Below are positions 14,254 through 21,297 of a stretch of 22,573 nucleotides of DNA, in pieces; position 1 is the stretch's first letter, and every line of letters begins with the position of its first letter. Both the position numbers and the translations under genes were made by a program. The notes below the pieces were generated by a model. That model worked only from the letters and a program-made list of their open reading frames with translations, had not been told where the DNA came from and made no database searches. This DNA comes from Acidobacteriota bacterium (GTDB lineage: Bacteria > Acidobacteriota > Polarisedimenticolia > Gp22-AA2), in assembly GCA_016202915.1 (NCBI GenBank), contig JACQNT010000229.1, forward strand, positions 1 to 22,573, in the 5' to 3' direction.

Positions 14254-16241
14254 TGTGCGGAATAGCCGGCATCCTCAACTTCGGATCGGACGTCGCCGTG
14301 GACGAGGCGCGCCTGCGGCGCATGCGGGACGTCCTGCGTCACCGCGGGCCGGACGGAGAGGGGCTGTTCATCGAAGGACCGGTGGGTCTCGGGCACCGCC
14401 GGCTGGCGATCGTGGACCTGTCCTCGGGCGGCCAGCCGATGGCCAACGAGGACGGCACGATCGTCGTCGTGTGCAACGGCGAGATCTACAACCACCCGGA
14501 ACTGCGTCCCGAGCTGGAAGCGCGCGGGCACCGCTACCGCAGCCGCAGCGACACGGAGACCATCCTGCACCTGTACGAGGAGGCCGGGGAGGACTGCGTC
14601 GCCCGCCTGCGCGGCATGTTCGCCTTCGCCTTGTGGGACCGCAGACGTCGCCGGCTGCTCCTGGCCCGGGATCGCCTGGGCATCAAGCCCCTCTACTACG
14701 CGCGCACCGCTCACGGTCTCCTGTTCGCGTCCGAGATCAAGGCCATCCTCGAGGCTGCGCCCTTCCCGGCCGAGCTGAACGACGACGTCCTGCCGGAATT
14801 CCTCGCCAACCGCTTCGTCTCGGGCGAGGAGACTTTCTTCAAGGGCGTGCGCAAGCTCCTCCCCGGCAGGACGCTCACATGGTCGCTCGACGAAGGGCTG
14901 CGGGAGCGCCGCTACTGGTGGCCGCCCGTGGCGCGCCCGGCCCCCCATGCCGGCCTCAGGGACGAGGCGGCGGACCTCCGCGACCGGCTGCGGGAGGCGG
15001 TGCGCATCCATCTCATGAGCGACGTGCCGGTCGGGGTGTTTCTCTCCGGCGGCATCGACTCGAGCGGGCTCCTGGCGCTCATGGCCCCCCTGGCCGGGGC
15101 GCCGGTCCGCACCTTTTCCGTGGGCTTCGCCGAGCCCGAGGCGAACGAGCTCCCCCTCGCCCGCCTGGCGGCGCGCTCCGCCGGAGCCGAGCACCGCGAG
15201 GTTGTGGTGTCCGCGCGGCGGTTCTTCGCAGCCCTGCCGCGGCTCGTCTGGCATGAGGACGAGCCGATCGCCTTTCCCTCCAGCGTGCCCCTCTACTTCG
15301 TCTCCCGCCTGGCCGCTGAAGACGTCAAGGTGGTCCTGACCGGCGAAGGGGCGGACGAGCTCTTCCTGGGATACGGCCGCTACCGCATCGCGGCCTGGAA
15401 CGAGCGGCTGGCGGCCGGCTACGCCGCCCTCCTCCCCGGCGCCGCCCGGGGCGCGATCGGCCGGGCCGTGGGGAAATTCCCGGCGGCGATCCGTCGTCGC
15501 GCCGGCCGGACCTTCCTGCTGCTCGAGCCCGGCCCGCGCAGTCTGTTCTACGAGAATTTCGCGGTCTTTCCGGAGGCCCTGCAGCGCCGCCTCTTCCTGG
15601 ATGCCGCCCCACCCGGCCGGCGGGATCCGTACTCCGCGGCACTTCGCCTGTACCAGCAGGCCTCGGGCGACCCGCCGGCCCGCATGAGCCACGCCGACCT
15701 GCAGACCTACCTGGTGGAGCTGCTCATGAAGCAGGACCAGATGAGCATGGCGGCGTCCATCGAAAGCCGGGTGCCGTTCCTGGATCACGAGCTCGTCGAG
15801 CACGTGGCGGCCTTGCCCTGGGACCTGAAGCTCCGGGGACTGCGGTCCAAGGTGATCCTGCGCGAGGCCCTGCGGGACCTCGTGCCGCGGCCGATTCTGA
15901 CGCGTCGCAAGATGGGATTCCCCGTTCCCGTGGGCCGCTGGCTGAGGGGACCTTTCCGGCCGCTTCTCCAGGAGTTCGTCCTGGGCAGGCGCGCCCTGGA
16001 ACGGGGCCGCTTCGACCCGTTCTTTCTGAAGCGCCTGGTGGCGGAGCACGTGGCCGGGACGGTGGACCACGGCGATCGGCTCTGGCTGTTGCTCAACCTC
16101 GAAATCTGGCAGCGCGTCTTCGTCGAGGGGCAGGATCCGGCCGCCCTGGCCCCGCCCGGGTGCCGGCCGTCCCGGGGACGCATGGCGCCCGCGGCGGAAG
16201 GAGGATTCTCACATGTCGGTGCCGAAGCGCGCGCTCAGTAA
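14253..16241 (+). CDS. Asparagine synthase-like amidotransferase, second copy
   Basis: 662 residues from ATG 14253, which has GGAG 8 nt upstream. The reading frame is open further upstream, but the MCGIAGIL start, with its C2 nucleophile, fixes the start here. The glutaminase domain shows HRGPDGEG, HRRLAIVDL, VCNGEIYNH and DRLGIKPLYY. The synthetase domain has SGGIDSS at 265-271 and TGEGADELFLGY from residue 363. Both active sites look intact. It differs from the first copy in the second motif (GEGADELFLG versus GDGGDELFAG) and in much of the C-terminal half, so the two are diverged paralogs, not a recent duplication. Possible roles are uronamide formation or another ATP-dependent amidation. 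About 35 residues after the last conserved helix (from DPAALAPPG) form a low-complexity tail, and the deacetylase gene begins inside it. Confidence 0.85.
   Translation: MCGIAGILNFGSDVAVDEARLRRMRDVLRHRGPDGEGLFIEGPVGLGHRRLAIVDLSSGGQPMANEDGTIVVVCNGEIYNHPELRPELEARGHRYRSRSDTETILHLYEEAGEDCVARLRGMFAFALWDRRRRRLLLARDRLGIKPLYYARTAHGLLFASEIKAILEAAPFPAELNDDVLPEFLANRFVSGEETFFKGVRKLLPGRTLTWSLDEGLRERRYWWPPVARPAPHAGLRDEAADLRDRLREAVRIHLMSDVPVGVFLSGGIDSSGLLALMAPLAGAPVRTFSVGFAEPEANELPLARLAARSAGAEHREVVVSARRFFAALPRLVWHEDEPIAFPSSVPLYFVSRLAAEDVKVVLTGEGADELFLGYGRYRIAAWNERLAAGYAALLPGAARGAIGRAVGKFPAAIRRRAGRTFLLLEPGPRSLFYENFAVFPEALQRRLFLDAAPPGRRDPYSAALRLYQQASGDPPARMSHADLQTYLVELLMKQDQMSMAASIESRVPFLDHELVEHVAALPWDLKLRGLRSKVILREALRDLVPRPILTRRKMGFPVPVGRWLRGPFRPLLQEFVLGRRALERGRFDPFFLKRLVAEHVAGTVDHGDRLWLLLNLEIWQRVFVEGQDPAALAPPGCRPSRGRMAPAAEGGFSHVGAEARAQ
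16198..16204 (+). promoter_or_regulatory. Strong ribosome binding site AAGGAGG for the second deacetylase
   Basis: A near-consensus Shine-Dalgarno sequence lies 8 nt before ATG 16213, within the 3' end of the second amidotransferase gene. It fixes the deacetylase start and shows that the organism uses canonical SD initiation. Confidence 0.6.
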
Positions 16242-17187
16242 ATTGCTCATCCCGCTCGAGCGGGCGGTCACCGCGGCGCTCTACCCCGTCTGCCGGCTCC
16301 GGGAGATCCTCACCGGGACCGTGAAGGTCCCGATCCTCATGTACCACCAGGTCGGCCCTCCCGTCGATGGGATGCCGCCCCGCCGGGACTGCGTGTCGCC
16401 ACGGGGCTTCGAGCGGCAGGTGCGCGCCATCCTGGACGCGGGGTATCGAGTCGTCACGCTGTCCGACCTGATTCGCACCCTGGAATCGGGCGCCCTCGCG
16501 GACTTGAGGCGTTCGGTGGTCCTGACTTTTGACGACGGCTACCGCGGTCAGTTCGCGTTCGCCTATCCCGTCCTGCTGCGCTACCGGCTGCCCTCGACCT
16601 TCTTCGTGACCACCGGGCTGGTCGGGAAGACTGCCTTCTACCCGCACCTGGCGATCGGAACGGTCCCGGCGCGGCGCGGCGCCTCGCCTCCGCTGGCCTG
16701 GCTGCCGCTCTCCTGGGACGAGGTGAAGGAGATGGCGCGGCACGGCATCGGCATCGGCTCGCACGCGGTCACGCATCGTTCGCTCGGCCGTCTGGCCGGA
16801 GAGGTGTCCGGGCTCGAGGTGTGGCTTTCGAAGGAAAGCCTGGAGCGGCGCGCCGGGATACGGGTCGATCTCTTCGCCTATCCGTTCGGGTCGCAGGCCA
16901 ACGGCGATTTCGACCGGCTTCTCCAGGACGTTCTGCGCCGCTCGGGATTTCGCGGCGCCTGCACGCGCGTGATCGGCCGCTGCGGTCGGGGGGCCGATCC
17001 GCTGGCCCTGCCGCGCATCCCGATGGAAGAGGGGGACGGTCCATTCCGGGTCCGGTGCAAGCTCGCGGGCGCCTACGACTGGGTCGGCCCCTTCGAGTCT
17101 CTCTGGCAGCGCCTGACGGAGCGGGACGAGCGGGCGGACGCGATGCTGCCCCTCGACGTGAATCCCGCCCTGCGGATCAGGCGATGA
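16213..17187 (+). CDS. Polysaccharide deacetylase (NodB/CE4 family)
   Basis: 324 residues. VPILMYHQVG (39-48) is the usual first strand. Motif 1 is LTFDDGY at 104-110, with D107 and D108. Motif 2 is HAVTH with H184 and H188, and the region FAYPFGSQ follows. The three metal ligands (Asp, His, His) are therefore present. The spacing of about 76 residues between motifs 1 and 2 is normal for CE4 and much shorter than in the other deacetylase of this operon. The N-terminus (LLIPLERAVTAALYPVCRL) is hydrophobic and could associate with the membrane, but it is not a clear signal peptide. The protein is expected to deacetylate an amino sugar of the polymer or its lipid-linked precursor. The start overlaps the amidotransferase gene by 29 nt. 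A 50 bp gap, the largest in the + strand run, follows it. Confidence 0.85.
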   Translation: MSVPKRALSKLLIPLERAVTAALYPVCRLREILTGTVKVPILMYHQVGPPVDGMPPRRDCVSPRGFERQVRAILDAGYRVVTLSDLIRTLESGALADLRRSVVLTFDDGYRGQFAFAYPVLLRYRLPSTFFVTTGLVGKTAFYPHLAIGTVPARRGASPPLAWLPLSWDEVKEMARHGIGIGSHAVTHRSLGRLAGEVSGLEVWLSKESLERRAGIRVDLFAYPFGSQANGDFDRLLQDVLRRSGFRGACTRVIGRCGRGADPLALPRIPMEEGDGPFRVRCKLAGAYDWVGPFESLWQRLTERDERADAMLPLDVNPALRIRR

Positions 17188-17201
17188 CGGTGCCATTCGA
17201 T

Positions 17202-17218
17202 GCGCGCGCGCCGCGCGC
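17202..17218 (+). repeat. Short GC-only inverted repeat before the sugar dehydrogenase gene
   Basis: Seven-base arms (17202-17208 and 17212-17218) are separated by a 3-base loop, in the only gap of 50 bp in the + strand operon. No T-run follows, so it does not look like an intrinsic terminator. The hairpin ends directly before the GGAGG ribosome binding site of the next gene, so it could affect translation. Chance is a real alternative in GC-rich DNA. Confidence 0.3.
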
Positions 17219-17237
17219 GGGGAGGTGAGGGCCAGCC

Positions 17238-18554
17238 ATGCAGGTCAGCGTCTTCGGACTGGGTTATGTGGGATGCGTCACGGCCGCCTGTCTGGCGCGT
17301 TCGGGACACCAGGTGACCGGCGTCGACGTCAACGAGGACAAGGTGGGAATGATCAACGCCGCGGTGGCGCCGGTCGTCGAGCCCGGCCTGGAGGCCCTGA
17401 TCTCCGACGTCGTCCGGGCCGGGCGCCTGCGGGCGACGATCGAGGCGCGGCGGGCGATCGAGCGATCGGAGGTCGCCCTGATCTGCGTCGGGACGCCCGG
17501 CCGGCCGAACGGCCAGCTGGAGGTGGAGGCGATCCGCCGCGTGGGCCTGGAGATCGGCCGCGCCCGGGCGGGAGGCGCGTCTCCCTGCGCCGTCGTGCTC
17601 CGCAGCACCGTGCTGCCGGGGACGACGGACGGCGTCCTGATCCCGGCCCTGCTCGCCGGCGCCGGTGATGCGCCGCCTTTCCGGGTGGCCGTCAATCCCG
17701 AGTTCATGCGTGAAGGATCCTCCTTGCGCGACTTCTCGCATCCGGCATTCACCCTGGCGGGCTGCGAGGACGAGGAGACCGCCGCGCTCCTCCGCCGGCT
17801 GTACGCCGGCGTCGACGCCCCGTTCGTCCGGGCCTCGGTCAGGACCGCGGAGCTGGTCAAGTACGTTTCCAACGCCTTTCACGCCCTGAAGGTCTGCTTC
17901 GGCAACGAAATCGGCGACGTGTGCGCGGCCTTCGGCACGGACGCCCGGGAGGTGATGCGGATCTTCCTCATGGACCGGCGGCTCAACGTGTCCGAGGCCT
18001 ATCTTCGTCCCGGCTTCGCGTTCGGCGGGTCGTGCCTGCCGAAGGATCTGCGGGCCCTGCTGTACGCCGCCCGGCAGGCCGATCTCTCCCTGCCTCTGCT
18101 TTCCGCCATCCTCCCCTCCAACGAGAATCAGATCAGGGAGGCCGTCGAGGCGGTCCTGCGATTGCGCCGGCGGCGCATCGGTGTCGTGGGCCTGTCCTTC
18201 AAGCCCGGCACCGACGACCTCCGGGAGAGCCCCATGGTGGCCCTGGTGGAGACGCTCATCGGCAAAGGCTGCGACGTCCGAATTCTGGATCGCAGCGTGG
18301 CGATCGCCCGGCTCGTCGGTGCCAATCGTCGCTACATCGAGGAGGAGATACCGCACATCGCCTCGCTGATGAGCCGGAGCGCGGAGGATCTCCTGGCCCA
18401 CGCGGAGGTGATCGTGATCGGCGGCGCGGGAGAGGAAGCGGCGCGGGTCCTGGCGCTTTCCCGCGACGGCCAGGTGGTGATCGATCTGACGCGCGGGGCG
18501 GTCCAGGCCGCGGAGCGCCAGGCCAGGGAAGAGGAGGTGCCGTGCGAGCCCTGA
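17238..18554 (+). CDS. GDP-mannose 6-dehydrogenase-like nucleotide sugar dehydrogenase
   Basis: 438 residues. The Rossmann motif FGLGYVGCVTAACLA holds GLGYVG at 7-12. NPEFMREGSSLRDF follows, then LRPGFAFGGSCLPKDLRAL, with the catalytic cysteine C266. Next come GLSFKPGTDDLRESP and GANRRYIEEEIPHIASL. These segments match AlgD, the GDP-mannose dehydrogenase of alginate synthesis, more closely than typical UDP-glucose dehydrogenases; the strings VEPGLEALI, RPGFAFGGSCLPKD and ANRRYIEEEIPHI are especially AlgD-like. The enzyme would oxidise C6 of a nucleotide hexose twice, with 2 NAD+, to give the uronic acid donor. GAGG at 17227-17230 lies 7 nt before the ATG. The gene overlaps the next by 13 nt. 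UDP-glucose or UDP-HexNAc oxidation remains possible. Confidence 0.85.
   Translation: MQVSVFGLGYVGCVTAACLARSGHQVTGVDVNEDKVGMINAAVAPVVEPGLEALISDVVRAGRLRATIEARRAIERSEVALICVGTPGRPNGQLEVEAIRRVGLEIGRARAGGASPCAVVLRSTVLPGTTDGVLIPALLAGAGDAPPFRVAVNPEFMREGSSLRDFSHPAFTLAGCEDEETAALLRRLYAGVDAPFVRASVRTAELVKYVSNAFHALKVCFGNEIGDVCAAFGTDAREVMRIFLMDRRLNVSEAYLRPGFAFGGSCLPKDLRALLYAARQADLSLPLLSAILPSNENQIREAVEAVLRLRRRRIGVVGLSFKPGTDDLRESPMVALVETLIGKGCDVRILDRSVAIARLVGANRRYIEEEIPHIASLMSRSAEDLLAHAEVIVIGGAGEEAARVLALSRDGQVVIDLTRGAVQAAERQAREEEVPCEP
18531..18537 (+). promoter_or_regulatory. Ribosome binding site GAGGAGG deciding the beta-helix gene start
   Basis: GAGGAGG lies 4 nt before GTG 18542, inside the end of the dehydrogenase gene. 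With this start the protein begins directly with a signal peptide. Confidence 0.45.
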
Positions 18555-20152
18555 TCGCGGCGGCCGGCCTGTTCCTGGTCCTGCTCGCCGCCGGCACGTC
18601 CGGACCGCCGCCGGGGAAGGGCCCGGACGATCCGCCGGCCCGGCGCGCGCCGGAGCCGCCGAGGGTGTACCTCGATACGGCCCCGCCCTCGCCGGCCGGC
18701 CGGACCGTGAGGCTGCCGGCCGGAGGCGATCTCCAGGAGGCCCTGGACGGGGCCAGGCCGGGCGACACCCTCGTGCTCGAGGCGGGCGCCGTGTTCCGGG
18801 GCCCGTTCACGCTTCCAAAAAAGCCGGGCCCGGGCTGGGTCGTCATCCAGTCGAGCGCCGTCGGCGGGGACTTTCCGCCACCGGGACAGCGCGTCGGCCC
18901 TTCGCACGCCGGGAGAATGCCGAAACTCGAGGCCGCGTCCGGATCGGTCATCGAGGCGGCGCGGGGGGCGCACCACTACCGCTTCATCGGCATCGAGATG
19001 CGGCCCCGGGCGGGGACCTTTCTCTACAACCTGGTCCTGCTCGGATCGAGCGAATCTTGGGTGGCGCAGCAGCCGCACGACATCGTCTTCGACCGCTGCT
19101 ACCTCCACGGCGATCCCCGCCGGGGCACGCGGCGCGGCATCGCGCTCAACTCCGGCTCCACCGCCGTCGTCGACTCTCATCTGTCCGACTTCAAGGAAGC
19201 CGGCGCCGATTCGCAGGCGATCGGAGGATGGAACGGCGCGGGTCCGTTCAAGATCGTCAACAACTACCTCGAGGGGGCGGGGGAGAATGTGATGTTCGGC
19301 GGCGCGCCGACTGCCATCGACCGGATGGTGCCCTCCGACATCGAGATCCGCGGCAACCATTTCTACAAGCCGCTCGCCTGGAAATCCGGGGACACCGCCT
19401 ACCAGGGCACGCCGTGGACGATCAAGAACCTGTTCGAGCTGAAGAACGCCCGCCGTGTGCTGGTCGACGGCAACCTGTTCGAGAACAACTGGGCGGCGGC
19501 GCAGAACGGGTTCGCCATCCTGCTGACGGTGCGGACGGTGATGGACTCCACCCCCTGGGCGGTCGTGGAGGACGTGACCTTCGCCCACAACGTGATCCGG
19601 AGAACCGGCTCGGGCGTCAACATCCTGGGAACCGATGACGGGTCGCCGACCCGGAGCGGCCGGGCCCGTTTCATGAGCATCGCCCACAACCTGTTCCTGG
19701 ACGTCGGCGAGCCGGGGCTGGGCGGAGCCGGCATCCTGATTCAGATCCTCGACGGGGCGCACGGGGTGACGGTCGAGCACAACACCGCCCTTCACAGGGG
19801 CAGCATCATCGTGGCCGACATGACGCCCAGCAGCGGCCTGGTGTTCCGGGACAACATCGTCGAGCACAACGAGTACGGCGTGTTCGGCAGCGGCAAGGGG
19901 ACCGGGCTGCCGGCGCTCGAGCACTACTTTCCGGGATACGTGTTCCGCGGGAACGTGATCGTGGGCGGCGACGCCCGTCTGTACCCCAAGGACAACTACT
20001 TCCCGCTGTCGCTCGCCGGGGTGGGGTTCCAGAGCCTGCGGGGCGGGGAGTACCGGCTCGCCGGCAAGAGCCCTTACCGCGGCAAGGCGACCGACGGGTC
20101 CGACGTGGGCGCCGACCTGGCGGACCTCCCCGGGGCGGGCGGGGCGCGATGA
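18542..20152 (+). CDS. Secreted right-handed parallel beta-helix protein
   Basis: 536 residues from GTG 18542. The N-terminus MRALIAAAGLFLVLLAAG is a clear Sec signal peptide without a lipobox cysteine. A Pro-rich linker follows, then LPAGGDLQEALDGARPGDTLVLEAGAVFRG (about 58-87), the usual entry to the beta-helix fold. The rest has repeated helix rungs with N/D/H-rich turns: DIVFDRCYLHGDP, FKIVNNYLEGAGENVMFGG, DIEIRGNHFYK, VLVDGNLFENNW, MSIAHNLFLDVG and VTVEHNTALHRG. Such proteins are usually polysaccharide lyases, epimerases or glycan-binding proteins of the cell envelope. The gene sits directly after an AlgD-like dehydrogenase, so a role on a uronic-acid-containing polymer is likely. No PEP-CTERM or other sorting signal is visible. 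Enzyme class cannot be assigned from motifs. Confidence 0.8.
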   Translation: MRALIAAAGLFLVLLAAGTSGPPPGKGPDDPPARRAPEPPRVYLDTAPPSPAGRTVRLPAGGDLQEALDGARPGDTLVLEAGAVFRGPFTLPKKPGPGWVVIQSSAVGGDFPPPGQRVGPSHAGRMPKLEAASGSVIEAARGAHHYRFIGIEMRPRAGTFLYNLVLLGSSESWVAQQPHDIVFDRCYLHGDPRRGTRRGIALNSGSTAVVDSHLSDFKEAGADSQAIGGWNGAGPFKIVNNYLEGAGENVMFGGAPTAIDRMVPSDIEIRGNHFYKPLAWKSGDTAYQGTPWTIKNLFELKNARRVLVDGNLFENNWAAAQNGFAILLTVRTVMDSTPWAVVEDVTFAHNVIRRTGSGVNILGTDDGSPTRSGRARFMSIAHNLFLDVGEPGLGGAGILIQILDGAHGVTVEHNTALHRGSIIVADMTPSSGLVFRDNIVEHNEYGVFGSGKGTGLPALEHYFPGYVFRGNVIVGGDARLYPKDNYFPLSLAGVGFQSLRGGEYRLAGKSPYRGKATDGSDVGADLADLPGAGGAR

Positions 20153-21297
20153 GCGGGGCCGCGGGAGGGGCGAGGCTCCGCATTGCGTGGATGGAGGAAT
20201 GGATGAGCACGCTGGCCAGGGAGGTCCTGCCGGACCTGTCGCGCCGGCACGAGATCACCTACGTCACCGCCGGCGAGGAGGTGCCCCGGGGAGAGTTCGC
20301 GCGGGTGATCCGGGGCAGGAGGCGGCGCCACATGAACGTGGCGGGGTTCGACCTGTCGCGCCGGGTCAACCGGCTGTACAGGGACGGGGAGATCGACCTC
20401 GCCATGGTATGGGCCAGCATCGGCTTCGCCTTGAGGCGCGTGCCCTTCATCAACCTGGAAGGGACCTCCGTGTACGCTCAGATCGGGCTGTTCTCCTCCC
20501 GCGCTCCCGCCCTCAGGAGGATGCGATTCCTGTCCGGCCTGGTGCATTACGCCCTTCCCGAGATGCTGTGCAACCGCCGGGCCGTCAAGATCATCGTGCC
20601 GTCCCAGGCCCTGAAGCGGGACATCGTGCGGCTTCACGGCGTTCCGGACGGACGGGTGGCGGTCGTCCCGCACGGCGTCGAGCCGGGCCATCTGAGGTGC
20701 TACGAGCGCAAGAGGCCCGCGCCCCGGACGACGCTGCTGTTCGTCGGCCGGCTGCATTTCGGCAAGGGAATCGCCGAGGCCCTCGAGGAGTTCGCGCGCC
20801 GCGGCGACATCGAGGCGGATTTCGTCGTGGTCGGTGACGGCCCGGACCGCCCGCGGGTGGAGCGGACCGCCGCGGCCGACGGACGCGTGAAGCTGCTGGG
20901 CGAGCTCGGCCACGGCGATCTCGAATCGCTGCTCCCGACGACGCGGGTGTTCGTCCTGCCGACCTATTACGAGGGGTTCGGGCTGTCCCTGCTCGAGGCG
21001 ATGGCCAGCGGGCACGCCTGCGTGTGCTACGACGTCCCCGCCGTCAGGGAGGTCCTGGGGGACGCCGGAATTCTCGTCCCCCTCGGGGACGTCCGGGCCC
21101 TCGTGGACGCGGTGGCCGGACTGGCGCGCGACGAAGAGGCGATGGTGTCCCTGGCGCGCCGGGCGCACGAGAGGGCCGCCCGGTTCTCATGGGAGGACGC
21201 CGTCACCGCCATCGACCGGGTCATTCGTGAAGCCGCTCCGACCCGGCGCCTTCCCGTAGCAGGACCGGCCGCGCTGCGCAGGACGTCGATTCCCTGA
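20149..21297 (+). CDS. Glycosyltransferase family 4 (GT-B fold)
   Basis: 382 residues. The C-terminal domain is well conserved: TLLFVGRLHFGKGIAEALEEF, FVVVGDGPDRPRVE, VKLLGELGHGDLESLL and YYEGFGLSLLEAMASGHACV, with the E-x7-E pair at E275 and E283. The N-terminal domain is atypical for GT4 (IAWMEEWMSTLAREVLPDLSRRHEITYV); FINLEGTSVYAQIG and IIVPSQALKRDIVRLHGV (about 148-165) lie mid-protein. The enzyme should transfer a sugar from a nucleotide donor to a lipid-linked chain. It shares ATGA with the beta-helix gene. The final 25 residues overlap the convergent gene on the other strand and are probably not part of the fold. It is the last gene of the + strand run. Confidence 0.85.
   Translation: MSGAAGGARLRIAWMEEWMSTLAREVLPDLSRRHEITYVTAGEEVPRGEFARVIRGRRRRHMNVAGFDLSRRVNRLYRDGEIDLAMVWASIGFALRRVPFINLEGTSVYAQIGLFSSRAPALRRMRFLSGLVHYALPEMLCNRRAVKIIVPSQALKRDIVRLHGVPDGRVAVVPHGVEPGHLRCYERKRPAPRTTLLFVGRLHFGKGIAEALEEFARRGDIEADFVVVGDGPDRPRVERTAAADGRVKLLGELGHGDLESLLPTTRVFVLPTYYEGFGLSLLEAMASGHACVCYDVPAVREVLGDAGILVPLGDVRALVDAVAGLARDEEAMVSLARRAHERAARFSWEDAVTAIDRVIREAAPTRRLPVAGPAALRRTSIP
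21221..21297. other. Convergent gene overlap (77 bp)
   Basis: The last 77 bp of the + strand glycosyltransferase gene and of the - strand glycosyltransferase gene lie on opposite strands of the same DNA. Each encodes a short, non-conserved-looking tail rich in Ala/Arg/Pro or Glu/Arg. No bidirectional terminator hairpin with flanking T-runs was seen. Confidence 0.75.

Noticed and set aside
14064..16070. Long open frame on the - strand opposite the second amidotransferase gene
   Set aside because: Same explanation: it mirrors a gene with intact catalytic motifs and shows no domain of its own.
18332..19924. Long open frame on the - strand opposite the dehydrogenase and beta-helix genes
   Set aside because: Same strand-mirror effect, with no recognisable motif and two well-supported genes on the + strand.
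18542..20152. The beta-helix protein as an AlgG-type mannuronan epimerase
   Set aside because: The AlgG signature DPHD is not present. A QPHD string occurs near residues 177-180, but its surroundings differ and the match could be chance, so only a generic beta-helix call is made.
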